NCBI GenBank assembly: GCA_016278515.1
Contig: JADQBR010000029.1
Coordinates: 9,634 to 72,682, forward strand
DNA: 63,049 bases
Origin: Bacillota bacterium
GTDB lineage: Bacteria > Bacillota > JADQBR01
Direction of reading: 5' to 3'
Positions within the stretch are counted from its first letter, which is position 1. Each line of letters starts with the position of its first letter. A program made the position numbers and the translations under genes. The notes under the pieces were generated by a model, which saw nothing but the letters and a program-made list of their open reading frames with translations, had not been told where the DNA came from and searched no databases. This document shows, in pieces, positions 36,200 through 44,888 of the stretch.

Positions 36200-36231
36200 T
36201 AAGGGGCACTTTCAACAGTGCTCCTTTTATA
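36200..36231 (+). terminator. Terminator after acoR
   Basis: AAGGGGCAC (36201-36209) pairs with GTGCTCCTT (36219-36227) around TTTCAACA-type loop, followed by TTAT. Confidence 0.75.
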
Positions 36232-36307
36232 TTTGTTAAAGATTTAATATATACGAAAAATGACCACTGTAAGAAATTAGGGCATTATGTTTCCGCAGAG
36301 TTGGTAA

Positions 36308-36670
36308 AACATACTTTTCTTCACCGGTGGGCTGGGTGCCGATGTATCTATAGAATGTATTGGGCATAAGACCACCGGACCGCTGGCGGTTCAAGTGATT
36401 AGAAGCGGTGGGAAGGCAGTTTTAGTTGGGATTTTTGAAAAAGAGAGCAGTATCAACTTCTTTGACGTGGTGGCAACAGAGAAACACATTATCGGGTCCC
36501 TGGCATATTACGGCGAATTTGCCACGGCAATAGATTTGTTAAACGACGGCCGGCTTAATGCGGAACCGCTGATTACCGGCAAGATTAAACTTGATGATAT
36601 TGTAGAAAAGGGCTTTGAGGAACTGGTAAATCGCAAAGAGGAGAATATCAAAATCATCGTATCACCGTAA
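36308..36670 (+). pseudogene. C-terminal fragment of a 2,3-butanediol dehydrogenase-type zinc alcohol dehydrogenase
   Basis: The frame starts abruptly inside the Rossmann domain (GGLGADVSIECIGH) and continues through RSGGKAVLVGIFE to the normal end KIIVSP. About 230 N-terminal residues, including the zinc site, are missing. The fragment has no start or ribosome site. Medium-chain butanediol/acetoin dehydrogenases are frequent members of acetoin clusters, so its place between acoR and the aco operon fits a lost butanediol-to-acetoin step. Confidence 0.75.
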
Positions 36671-36702
36671 AAGTTGCATTATTATCCCAAAATCTAGTAA
36701 GT

Positions 36703-36735
36703 GTTACTTATTGGTGCCTGAGCGCAATAAGTAAC
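36703..36735 (-). terminator. Hairpin overlapping the lplA stop, loop core TGCCTGAG
   Basis: GTTACTTATTG (36703-36713) pairs with CAATAAGTAAC (36725-36735); the loop GTGCCTGAGCG contains the same TGCCTGAG as the loop at 20890-20898. The stop codon of the minus-strand lplA lies inside the stem. Confidence 0.65.
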
Positions 36736-37757
36736 AGCAGATCTTCTAATTCTTTTTTCTGTAAGTTCAGCTTTGTTTCTGTAATAAGTTTCTTTAGCTC
36801 CATCTTTAGACCAGCTTGGCTCACTTTTTTACCGACCAACAGATGTACTAGCATTTCACGGGTTTCCTGCAGGTTATCGGTGCCGTTTAATTCTAGGTGT
36901 TCTATCGTCTTATTATTTAGGATGAGACTCATATTAACCGGTACCCCCTGCAGTATGACCTGTCCTGCCCTTGCGTAGACACCTTCTCTGATTTTCACCT
37001 CCCGGTAAGGTAACTGTTTACCCGGTTCTGTCAGCCATTCCCAGGAAGTGTACATTGGTTTTAGATAATTAGCTTTGTTTATGCAGGCGCTGTCCAAAAC
37101 ACCGGAGCTTAATGGACCCAAAACACGGGAAAAGGACTGGATTAAGACTTCCTTTACCAGCGCAGGATCTGCTTTTGCCTTTAATTCTCCATTTATTGTT
37201 GTCATGTTTAACTGCATCTGTTCCAACAACAGGCGGCGGAATTTCTCATCGGGTACTTTCAAAATTCTGACCATGGTTTCAAAATCAAAATCCAGCAGTA
37301 GGTTTCCTACCAAAACATAATATGCTTCAATTTCCCCGGCACCATTGCCAGAAATTTTTCTGTTGTTAACAATAACGTCACAGTGGGGCCTGAAAAGACC
37401 CTTAATACCCAGACGGTTCAAAGAATCAATCATGGGCTGTAAAAATTTTTTGTAAAACCTGGTACGGTTCAATGGTACTAAAGGATTATCTTTATGCAGT
37501 ACCAGCTGAAAAAAAACTTGGTTTTCATCCAGGTAAACCGTACCTCCGCCTACTTCCCGGCGAAAGACGGGAATATCGTTTTGCCGGCAGTAATTCACAT
37601 CAACCTCTTGCAATAAGTCCTGGTGAAAGCCAATGCTGACATAATTTGAGTCCGGTTGGCAAATAATTAACCCTTCTCTATCAATTCTTGGGAAAGTGTG
37701 ATATAACACCTGGGAATCCAGCCAGGGTATCCGGCCTAAATCATATAACAGCACCAT
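36708..37757 (-). CDS. lplA: Lipoate-protein ligase A family protein
   Basis: A 349-residue ligase: FRREVGGGTVYLDENQ (lipoyl-AMP site), HCDVIVNNRKISGNGAGE with the catalytic Lys, and a C-terminal accessory domain, giving the length of full LplA. It would attach lipoate, or an octanoyl/lipoyl precursor, to carrier lysines. The start ATG is at 37757; AAAGGAG lies ten bases before, and a TTG two codons upstream (37763) is an alternative. It is transcribed away from the aco operon, so the 430-base gap between them is a shared regulatory region. Confidence 0.85.
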   Translation of the reverse strand: MVLLYDLGRIPWLDSQVLYHTFPRIDREGLIICQPDSNYVSIGFHQDLLQEVDVNYCRQNDIPVFRREVGGGTVYLDENQVFFQLVLHKDNPLVPLNRTRFYKKFLQPMIDSLNRLGIKGLFRPHCDVIVNNRKISGNGAGEIEAYYVLVGNLLLDFDFETMVRILKVPDEKFRRLLLEQMQLNMTTINGELKAKADPALVKEVLIQSFSRVLGPLSSGVLDSACINKANYLKPMYTSWEWLTEPGKQLPYREVKIREGVYARAGQVILQGVPVNMSLILNNKTIEHLELNGTDNLQETREMLVHLLVGKKVSQAGLKMELKKLITETKLNLQKKELEDLLLLIALRHQ

Positions 37758-38133
37758 ATTCAACCAACTCCTTTACAAGCTCTTCATAATAACGTGCAAT
37801 ATTTATGCCTGCTGTATTTTGTAAAGTTCCAACAGACTTTGAACTTCTTTCTTCTGCTGCTTGGGACTTTCCTATGCATTTATTTTAAATTTAACCAAAA
37901 AGGAAACATCGGCTCGTTCAGCCTGCGTCAGGAGCATAAAAAGTGTTCGAAATCGGAAAGTGTTCGCAACCAGGACAGTTATCCCAAGAAACCAATGTAT
38001 GCTTGGCTTCTTGGTCTTTGCGAGGAATGATGCTCTTAAATCGAACAGTTATAGCTGTCCGCAGCATAATTCCGTAAGCATCACTTTTCGGGGCAAGCCC
38101 CCGCCCCATCACGTTTTATCTATTATTTCGGTC
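37758..38133. other. Shared control region between lplA and the aco operon
   Basis: No credible gene. It contains the repeated TGTTCG motifs (listed separately) and a G/C-rich stretch CCCCCGCCCC. Several short overlapping frames look like chance. Confidence 0.5.
37940..38047 (+). promoter_or_regulatory. Candidate AcoR binding sites
   Basis: AAAGTGTTCG occurs twice, 17 bases apart (TGTTCG at 37944-37949 and 37961-37966), and its inverse CGAACA is at 38042-38047. They lie about 90-190 bases before the -24 box. Assignment to AcoR is inference. Confidence 0.45.
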
Positions 38134-38150
38134 TTGGCATTGAAGTTGCA
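38134..38150 (+). promoter_or_regulatory. Sigma-54 (-24/-12) promoter of the aco operon
   Basis: TTGGCAT (38134-38140), five bases, TTGCA (38146-38150), close to TGGCAC-N5-TTGCA. It lies 40 bases before the first gene of the operon. Confidence 0.8.
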
Positions 38151-38189
38151 TTTTAATATTATTAACGAGTTTATTTGGGAGGTGAAATA

Positions 38190-38555
38190 GTGACTTTAAA
38201 ACGTTACATAATCGAGTTGGGAACCGGCGCAGATCTGCATGGACAGGATGTTACCAAGGCGGCCCAAAAAGCAGTAAAGGATGCAATCTCACGGAGTTGT
38301 TTATGCGGCGTTACAGAGATAATGGGTCTGCAAGACCTTAATAAAATGTTTGTCCAGGTAACTATAGCCGCACCTTATCCGGATAAAGTTGGCCATAATG
38401 AAGTTTTAGCCCAGGTTCCCTTTGGCAAAAAAACAATTGATGTTACGAAAGGAGGAATGGAAGTAGCGGGGATGTTCGTACCCCAGCTGGGCGATGCCAA
38501 GGATAGCATTGTGGTGGTCAATGCTGCAGTGGAAGTAAGTATTGAGGTAGATTGA
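38190..38555 (+). CDS. Lin0512-family protein
   Basis: A 121-residue protein of the Lin0512 family (unknown function), recognised from KRYIIELGTGADLHGQDVTKAA and NEVLAQVPFGKK and its compact length. The start is GTG 38190 after GGGAGGTG. It is the first gene behind the sigma-54 promoter and directly before acoA. Family members are often in acetoin or related operons in Firmicutes as I recall. No catalytic motif can be named. Confidence 0.65.
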   Translation: MTLKRYIIELGTGADLHGQDVTKAAQKAVKDAISRSCLCGVTEIMGLQDLNKMFVQVTIAAPYPDKVGHNEVLAQVPFGKKTIDVTKGGMEVAGMFVPQLGDAKDSIVVVNAAVEVSIEVD

Positions 38556-38611
38556 GTTTGGGCTTTCAGGTAGTGATTCTCGAGTTTACTGAAATTTAAG
38601 GAGGGGGAAAA

Positions 38612-39574
38612 ATGACGCTTTCCAAAGAAAAACTGCTGGAACTTTATAAAAAAATGATAACCATCAGATTATTTGAAGAGCACGCCGTGGAACTCTTTGC
38701 TAATGGAGAAATTCCCGGTTTTGTCCACCTGTATATTGGTGAGGAGGCAACAGCCGTAGGGGTTACTGCTATTTTGGGGGACAATGATTATATCGCCAGT
38801 ACCCACCGCGGACACGGTCACCTGATAGCTCGAGGCGGCGATGTGAAGCTGATGTACGCTGAACTTCTTGGCCGTAAAACAGGCTATTGCAAGGGAAAAG
38901 GCGGCTCCATGCATATTGCTGACATGACTTTGGGCTTTTTAGGTGCCAACGGCATAGTCGGAGCCGGGCCGCCTCTAGCAGCAGGCGCAGCATTTGCCAA
39001 TAAGTACAGGAAAGACAATGGAGTGGCGGTATGCTTCTTTGGTGACGGGGCTTCTAACCGGGGTACTCTCCATGAAGCCTTGAACTTGGCATCCATTTGG
39101 AAACTGCCCGCCGTCTTTATCTGTGAAAATAATATGTACGGTATTTCCATGAATCAGGAGTACCACCAAAATATCAAAGATGTTGCGGACCGGGCATCTG
39201 CTTACGGTATTCCCGGTATCAGCGTGGACGGAAATGACCTGTTTGCTGTTTTTGAAGCAGCTGAAGAAGCGGTCAAACGTGCACGCCAGGGAGACGGGCC
39301 TACGCTGATAGAGTGTAAAACCTATCGTTGGCGCGGTCATTTTGAAGGTGATCCTACCGTTTATCGATCTGAGCAAGAAGTTGAGACATGGAAGAAAAAG
39401 GACCCCATTCCCCGTGTTAAAAAACGTCTGTTGGATTTGGGTGTCTTGACCGAACAAGAAGACCAGGCTGTTTGGGATGAAATAAGGAAGGAAATTCAAG
39501 CAGGCATTGACTTTGCCAAATCAAGTCCTCTGCCCGATGAGTCGGAACTCTTGGAAGACGTATATTGCGATTAA
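38612..39574 (+). CDS. acoA: Acetoin dehydrogenase E1 alpha subunit (TPP-dependent)
   Basis: A 320-residue thiamine-diphosphate E1 alpha chain: HRGHGHLIARGGD, KGKGGSMHIAD, and the TPP motif GDGASNRGTLHEALNLASIWKLP ending in ENNMYGIS. With AcoB it cleaves acetoin (or a related 2-oxo compound) and passes the acyl unit to lipoyl-AcoC. The ATG follows AAGGAGGGGG. Assignment to acetoin rather than pyruvate rests on AcoR, AcoX and the butanediol dehydrogenase relic in the same locus. Confidence 0.85.
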   Translation: MTLSKEKLLELYKKMITIRLFEEHAVELFANGEIPGFVHLYIGEEATAVGVTAILGDNDYIASTHRGHGHLIARGGDVKLMYAELLGRKTGYCKGKGGSMHIADMTLGFLGANGIVGAGPPLAAGAAFANKYRKDNGVAVCFFGDGASNRGTLHEALNLASIWKLPAVFICENNMYGISMNQEYHQNIKDVADRASAYGIPGISVDGNDLFAVFEAAEEAVKRARQGDGPTLIECKTYRWRGHFEGDPTVYRSEQEVETWKKKDPIPRVKKRLLDLGVLTEQEDQAVWDEIRKEIQAGIDFAKSSPLPDESELLEDVYCD

Positions 39575-39606
39575 TTTCGGAATAAAAAGAACGGAGGGGT
39601 GAAAAT

Positions 39607-40578
39607 ATGCCGGAAATTACTTTTTTAGAAGCTATTAACAGTGCGTTAAAAGAAGAAATGCGCAAAGATCCCAACGTATTTATATTAGGTGAAGATGTGG
39701 GTATCTTTGGAGGTTGTTTTGGGGTAACCCAAGGGTTGTTGGATGAATTTGGCCCGGAGCGGGTATTAGACACTCCCATTACCGAGACAGCCATCATTGG
39801 TGCTTCAGTGGGAGCTGCCGCGGCCGGTTTAAGGCCTGTACCCGAAATAATGTTTATGGACTTTCTGGGAGTATGTTTGGATGAAGTATTCAACCAAGCC
39901 GCCAAAATGCGCTATATGTTTGGCGGAAAGGCAAAAATCCCTATGACTATTCGTACCGCATGCGGTGCCGGCCTGGGGGCTGCTGCCCAGCATTCCCAAA
40001 GTCTGGAGGCGTGGATCGCCCACATACCGGGGTTAAAGGTAGTGATGCCCTCTACTCCGGCTGACGCCAAGGGGCTGCTGATCAGTTCCATACGCGACGA
40101 CAATCCCGTTGTGTTTATCGAACACAAAATGATGTACGGAATCAGCGGTTCGGTTCCCGAGGGAGAATACTCCATTCCGCTAGGTAAAGCAGACATTAAA
40201 AGGGAAGGTAAAGATGCCACCGTAGTGGCTACCGCCATGATGGTGCATAAGGCTCTGGCTGCTGCGGAAACTCTGGCAGAGGAAGGTATCGAGATTGAAG
40301 TGGTAGATCCCCGGTGCTTGCAGCCGTTAGATAAGGAGACAATCTTGCATTCGGTAGAGAAAACCGGCAGGCTGGTGGTAATACATGAAGCAGTAAAGAT
40401 AGGCGGAGTTGGCGGAGAAATTGCCGCTATGGTGGTAGAAGAAGGATTTGATTATCTGGATGCTCCTATTAAGCGTATTGGCGCTCCTTTTACACCTATT
40501 CCGTTTGCCAGCAATTTAGAAAATGCTTACCTGCCAGGAGAAGAAGATATAGTAGCGGCTGTTAAATCTCTGGTTTAA
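39607..40578 (+). CDS. acoB: Acetoin dehydrogenase E1 beta subunit
   Basis: A 323-residue transketolase-type beta chain: FILGEDVGIFGGCFGVTQGL, RVLDTPITETAIIGASVGAA, RTACGAGLGAAAQHSQSLEA and EVVDPRCLQPLD. It forms the E1 heterotetramer with AcoA. ATG 39607 follows GGAGGGG, 32 bases after acoA. A strong stem-loop separates it from acoX. Confidence 0.87.
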   Translation: MPEITFLEAINSALKEEMRKDPNVFILGEDVGIFGGCFGVTQGLLDEFGPERVLDTPITETAIIGASVGAAAAGLRPVPEIMFMDFLGVCLDEVFNQAAKMRYMFGGKAKIPMTIRTACGAGLGAAAQHSQSLEAWIAHIPGLKVVMPSTPADAKGLLISSIRDDNPVVFIEHKMMYGISGSVPEGEYSIPLGKADIKREGKDATVVATAMMVHKALAAAETLAEEGIEIEVVDPRCLQPLDKETILHSVEKTGRLVVIHEAVKIGGVGGEIAAMVVEEGFDYLDAPIKRIGAPFTPIPFASNLENAYLPGEEDIVAAVKSLV

Positions 40579-40585
40579 AGAGTGT

Positions 40586-40628
40586 AAGGGAAAGTGGGCG
40601 GCCGAAATATGGCCGTCCGTTTCCCCTT
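40586..40628 (+). other. Intercistronic stem-loop between acoB and acoX
   Basis: AAGGGAAAGTGGGCGGCC and GGCCGTCCGTTTCCCCTT can pair over most of their length around GAAATAT. No T run follows, so mRNA stabilisation or partial attenuation is more likely than full termination. Confidence 0.6.
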
Positions 40629-40644
40629 TATAAGGGGGATGGTT

Positions 40645-41640
40645 ATGTCTACAGTAGGAATTATTGCCAATCCGGCGTCGGGAAAAGACATTAGACGGTT
40701 GGTAGCTCATGCCACCGTATTTGACAACATAGAAAAAGTTAATATTGTTAGGCGGATTTTATTGGGACTGGATGCGGTTGGGGTGGGGCAGGTTTTGTTT
40801 ATGCCCGACTATTTTGGTATTGGCCGCCAGGCTTTAGAGGGGCTTACCGGGCGATATAGTTTAAAGACGAAGGTGGACTATCTGGATATGCCCGTAACCT
40901 GGGGGCAGGAGGATTCCCTGGCTGCCGCACGATTAATGGATGACCTTAAGGTTAATTGTATTATTACTCTTGGCGGAGATGGGACCAACCGAATAGTTGC
41001 CAAAGGATGCAGGCAAGTTCCTTTGGTTCCGGTATCCACGGGGACCAACAATGTTTTTCCTGCCATGGTAGAAGGTACTACGGCCGGGCTGGCCGCAGCA
41101 CTAGTGGCAACCGGACAGATCAGTTGGGAAGCCGCCGCTGACAGAATGAAAAGGATCAGCATTGTTCTTAACGGACAAGAAATTGATCTGGCTTTAGTGG
41201 ATGCAGTGGTTTTAAGAGAACAATTTGTAGGATCCCGAGCAATTTGGGATGAAGAGAAAATAATCAAGTTTGTGGCAACCCGTGGGGAAGCCTTCAATAT
41301 AGGCATAGCATCAATCGTTGGTGGATTGTACCCGCTGTCGCCCCAAGACCCCAACGGTATAGTGGTGGAGTTGGGAAAGGGTGAAACCAAGGTTTTGGCG
41401 ACACTGGGACCTGGACTAATTATGCCAATTTCCATATCCGACTATCGAATTTTAAACTTTGACGACAAGGTGATTGTAAAAAAGGAAACCTGTGTTATCG
41501 CCGTCGATGGTGAACGGGAAATAGAGGTGGGCCCCAAGGATACGGTTGTACTTCAACTCAAGGCCGACGGTCCCCTAGTGGTTAATGTTAAAAAGACTTT
41601 AGACATGGCGGCCCGTCAGGGTTTATTCAAATTAACCTAA
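40645..41640 (+). CDS. acoX: ATP-NAD kinase-like protein AcoX
   Basis: A 331-residue protein of the AcoX/NAD kinase-like family: GIIANPASGKD at the N-terminus, the GGDGTNR motif of NAD kinase and diacylglycerol kinase folds, then PVSTGTNNVFP. AcoX is regularly placed with acetoin dehydrogenase genes; its reaction is not firmly established. ATG 40645 stands six bases after AAGGGGG. Confidence 0.82.
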   Translation: MSTVGIIANPASGKDIRRLVAHATVFDNIEKVNIVRRILLGLDAVGVGQVLFMPDYFGIGRQALEGLTGRYSLKTKVDYLDMPVTWGQEDSLAAARLMDDLKVNCIITLGGDGTNRIVAKGCRQVPLVPVSTGTNNVFPAMVEGTTAGLAAALVATGQISWEAAADRMKRISIVLNGQEIDLALVDAVVLREQFVGSRAIWDEEKIIKFVATRGEAFNIGIASIVGGLYPLSPQDPNGIVVELGKGETKVLATLGPGLIMPISISDYRILNFDDKVIVKKETCVIAVDGEREIEVGPKDTVVLQLKADGPLVVNVKKTLDMAARQGLFKLT

Positions 41641-41661
41641 TGTGTAAAGGAGGAAGAAATT

Positions 41662-43242
41662 ATGGCAGTAAAAGTACTCATGCCCAAACTTGGCCTAACA
41701 ATGAAAAAGGGGAAGATTGCCAAGTGGCTCAAAAAGGAAGGAGAAGAGGTAACTAAAGGTGAGGATTTGGTAGAAATAATAACAGAAAAGATTACTAATG
41801 TTATGGAAGCTCCGGCCAATGGTATTTTGTATAAAATTTTAGCTGAAAAAGGAAAAAATGTACCCATTATTGTTCCTATTGCCGTTATCGCCGACTCAGG
41901 AGAGGATGAAAAAGAGATTCAGCCAGTGGTAGAGGAGGCCCAAGCAGAATTAGTCGGAAGTGAAGTGGAGGAGACAAAAAAAGTAGATAAGCAGCCGGTT
42001 CAAAAAGAAGTTCAACCGGTACGGTTAGATAATGAGCGAAAGATATCTCCTAGAGCAGCCCGTTTAGCCGAAGAAAAAGAAATTGATATTGATTACATAG
42101 ACGGCACCGGTCCTAACGGCAGGGTAACCGAAAAGGACGTAAAGAATTATGTAGAAGAATTGGAAAAACAACCTGAAGAAATTCCTTTTGAAGGCATGCG
42201 GGGTATTATAGCTGAACGCATGTCTGAAAGCAGCCGGAACTCCGCCAGAGTAACTATTATGCAGGAAGTGGATTTTACCAATCTCCAGGATCTAAGAGAG
42301 CAACTTAACAACACTTTTCAAGAGCAGGGAAACGACAAGGTATCCTACACCGACCTTCTTGCGGTGGTAGTGGCTAAAGCCCTGAAGGAACATCCAATAA
42401 TGAATTCCCGGGTGTCCGCTGATAAGATAGAAATATTTGATTCCGTAAACTTGGGCATTGCAGTTGCCCTGGATGACGGTTTGATTGTACCGGTTGTTCA
42501 TCAGGCCCATAGGATGTCCTTGATCCATATTTCGGAAAAAATTAAATCAGTAGCCGAAAGAGCTCGTAGCGGCGAATTAGATTCTGAGGAACTACAAGGC
42601 GGCACTTTTACCATAACTAATCTTGGTATGTTTGGCGCGGAAGGCTTTACGCCCATTATCAATCCACCGGAAACCGCAATTTTGGGTATTGGCACCATCG
42701 TGGAAAAACCGGTGTTGAAAGAAGGAACGCTGGAAAGACGGCCCCGTATGACCTTGAGTCTGTCCATTGACCATCGTGCCGTGGACGGTGCACCGGCGGC
42801 CCGGTTTTTAAGCAGGGTTAGGGAACTGTTGGAAAATCCTCATCCCCTATTCCGCATGGAGGAGCCCAATATTAGTCGCCCGTTGGCAGCCGGAGGCGGT
42901 AAAGACCCGCACAAACTGATGCAGGATTTTGTCGGCGGGATAGAATGGCTTAGTGAAGAAGCTCCCGACATGGCAGTAGGTTTTAATTCGTTGATGGCTC
43001 CGGCTTTTGCGGAAGGAGAGCTATCAACAAAGGACAAAGAGTTAATAGCTATAGCTTTGTCGGTCTATATCAAATGCGAATACTGTATTTCCCATCATGT
43101 GCATAATGCTATAGCAGCAGGAGCCGAGGCCGATGAAGTTCTGGAAGCTTCCGGCGTAGCCATAGCTTTTGGCGGCGGACCGGCCATGGCTTATACGGTG
43201 ACACTGGTCAAGGAGTGTATTAAGGCATTTTCCGCTGACTAA
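41662..43242 (+). CDS. acoC: Dihydrolipoamide acetyltransferase E2 fused to an AhpD-like domain
   Basis: A 526-residue fusion. Residues 1-76 are a lipoyl domain (lipoyl Lys43 in ITEKITN); about 125-160 is the E1/E3-binding peripheral domain (ISPRAARLAEE...GPNGRVTEKDV); about 175-405 is the acyltransferase with the catalytic SIDHRAVDG near 370. The last 100 residues form a carboxymuconolactone decarboxylase/AhpD-like domain with the thiol pair C-E-Y-C near 472-475 followed by ISHHVHNAIAAGA. In mycobacteria AhpD takes electrons from a lipoyl E2 to serve peroxiredoxin; here both parts are one chain. No separate E3 gene (lpdA) is in the window although the E3-binding domain is present. Confidence 0.87.
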   Translation: MAVKVLMPKLGLTMKKGKIAKWLKKEGEEVTKGEDLVEIITEKITNVMEAPANGILYKILAEKGKNVPIIVPIAVIADSGEDEKEIQPVVEEAQAELVGSEVEETKKVDKQPVQKEVQPVRLDNERKISPRAARLAEEKEIDIDYIDGTGPNGRVTEKDVKNYVEELEKQPEEIPFEGMRGIIAERMSESSRNSARVTIMQEVDFTNLQDLREQLNNTFQEQGNDKVSYTDLLAVVVAKALKEHPIMNSRVSADKIEIFDSVNLGIAVALDDGLIVPVVHQAHRMSLIHISEKIKSVAERARSGELDSEELQGGTFTITNLGMFGAEGFTPIINPPETAILGIGTIVEKPVLKEGTLERRPRMTLSLSIDHRAVDGAPAARFLSRVRELLENPHPLFRMEEPNISRPLAAGGGKDPHKLMQDFVGGIEWLSEEAPDMAVGFNSLMAPAFAEGELSTKDKELIAIALSVYIKCEYCISHHVHNAIAAGAEADEVLEASGVAIAFGGGPAMAYTVTLVKECIKAFSAD

Positions 43243-43261
43243 ATTTGGGGAGGCATCTATC

Positions 43262-44860
43262 ATGACTGACACTTGGCGGCTGCTGGATACTGGTATTTGC
43301 AGTGCTGCTGAAAATATGGCGCTGGATGATACGATACTGACTGCCCGTGCTGAGAATTATGTGCCCGATACCCTGCGTTTCTTACAGTTTAGTCCCCGGT
43401 GCGTTTTAATTGGCTACCATCAGGCTGTGGATTTGGAAGTCAGAGAGGATTACTGCCGGCAGCAGGGAATTGAGATAAACCGGCGCATTACCGGAGGCGG
43501 TGCACTGTACTGGGATGAGAAACAGTTGGGTTGGGAGATTTTTGCGCAAAAAAACATGATATCGAAATTGAGGAATGTTGAACAGGTCTATTCTGCACTT
43601 AGTCGGGGTTTAATAGAGGGATTGCGGAATCTGGGAATTGGTGCTCAATTTCGGCCCCATAACGATATTGAAGTAAATGGTCGTAAAATTTCCGGCATGG
43701 GCGGCACAGAAAAAGGTAATGCTTTTCTCTTTCAGGGTACTCTGCTGGTGGATTTTGATATAGAGACCATGTTTCACGCTCTCCGCATTCCCGCGGAAAA
43801 GCTCAAGGATAAAGAGATAGCTTCTGCCAGGGAAAGGATTACCTCGGTAGCCCGGGAACTAGGATACGTACCGCCCGTAGATAAGATAAAAGATGCTCTG
43901 GCCGCGGGATTCAGCCGGGCACTTGACATAGATGTACGAGCCGGAGACCTGCTTCCTAAAGAAAAAAACTTCTTTAAATCAGCAGCCAAGAAGTTTACCT
44001 CGCCCCGGTGGTTGTACGGGGTAAAAAAGTCATCATTGCATGGAGAAGAATTGCGCCATATTTACAAAGCACCTGGTGGCATGATCAGAGTTTCCCTGAT
44101 GGTTGACATTGCCGGAGGTTACATCAAATACGCTTTGATTAGCGGTGATTTTTTCGCTTATCCCGGCAGGGCTATATATGATTTAGAAGCGGTGCTGAAA
44201 AATTGCCCTTGTCAAGGCAACCGGTTGGAGCAGGTGGTACAGGAATTTTTTGCTCAGCATCAAGTGGAGATACCTGGAGTTACCTGGCAGGATATCTGTA
44301 CTGCAATACGCGGTGCCCTCACCAGGGCTCAACTGTTGGAAAACGGGTTTTCTGCGCCGGAAGCCAATGCCGTTACCATGGTGAATGGCGGTGCTATCCA
44401 AGCTGCTGAGGGAATTCCCCTGCTTTTGCCTTATTGCGCCAAGCTGACTTCCTGTAGTTGGCGCAAGCAGGATGGATGCGCTGAATGCGGCAAATGTACC
44501 GTGGGCAAGGCATACCAACTGGCCCAAGATGCGGGTATGATACCCATCAGCATAAACAGTTTTGAACACCTGAAGGCGGTTTTAAGCCGGTACAAGGAAC
44601 AAGGGCGGCCAGGTTTTGTCGGGTGCTGCTGTGAGCCGTTTTATGCAAAGCACCAACAGGATTTTTTGGAAATTGGACTGCCGGGACTGCTGATAGATAT
44701 AGATAACAAAACCTGTTACGAACTGGGACAGTTAAATGAAGCTAAGGAAGGTAAATTCGAACGCCAGACCGATTTAAAAGTTCCTCTGCTAATAAAGATG
44801 ATAAGTAAGTTAGCTAATCCACCTGCAGGGAATTTAAGTACCATGACGGCGGTCAAATGA
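43262..44860 (+). CDS. Lipoate-protein ligase fused to a DUF116-like cysteine-rich domain
   Basis: A 532-residue protein. Residues 1-250 are an LplA/BPL-type ligase (NRRITGGGALYWDEKQ, HNDIEVNGRKISGMGG with catalytic Lys), continued by an accessory lipoate-ligase domain to about 345. The C-terminal about 150 residues carry Cys motifs C-x5-C...GCAECGKC and later VGCCCEP, a pattern I attribute to DUF116. The linked Cys residues suggest a metal or Fe-S site. This may tie ligation to a redox or radical step, or deliver sulfur; this is inference. ATG 43262 follows GGGGAGG. The gene lies between acoC and lipB in the same direction. Confidence 0.75.
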   Translation: MTDTWRLLDTGICSAAENMALDDTILTARAENYVPDTLRFLQFSPRCVLIGYHQAVDLEVREDYCRQQGIEINRRITGGGALYWDEKQLGWEIFAQKNMISKLRNVEQVYSALSRGLIEGLRNLGIGAQFRPHNDIEVNGRKISGMGGTEKGNAFLFQGTLLVDFDIETMFHALRIPAEKLKDKEIASARERITSVARELGYVPPVDKIKDALAAGFSRALDIDVRAGDLLPKEKNFFKSAAKKFTSPRWLYGVKKSSLHGEELRHIYKAPGGMIRVSLMVDIAGGYIKYALISGDFFAYPGRAIYDLEAVLKNCPCQGNRLEQVVQEFFAQHQVEIPGVTWQDICTAIRGALTRAQLLENGFSAPEANAVTMVNGGAIQAAEGIPLLLPYCAKLTSCSWRKQDGCAECGKCTVGKAYQLAQDAGMIPISINSFEHLKAVLSRYKEQGRPGFVGCCCEPFYAKHQQDFLEIGLPGLLIDIDNKTCYELGQLNEAKEGKFERQTDLKVPLLIKMISKLANPPAGNLSTMTAVK

Positions 44861-44888
44861 TTACGCTGGGGGGAAAGAGAGGAACGCC

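Noticed and set aside
37794-38190. Small coding genes in the lplA-aco gap
   Set aside because: Frames overlap each other, lack ribosome sites and cover the regulatory motifs.
40878-41435. 185-codon minus-strand frame opposite acoX
   Set aside because: Shadow of a well-supported gene; no family features and no start site.
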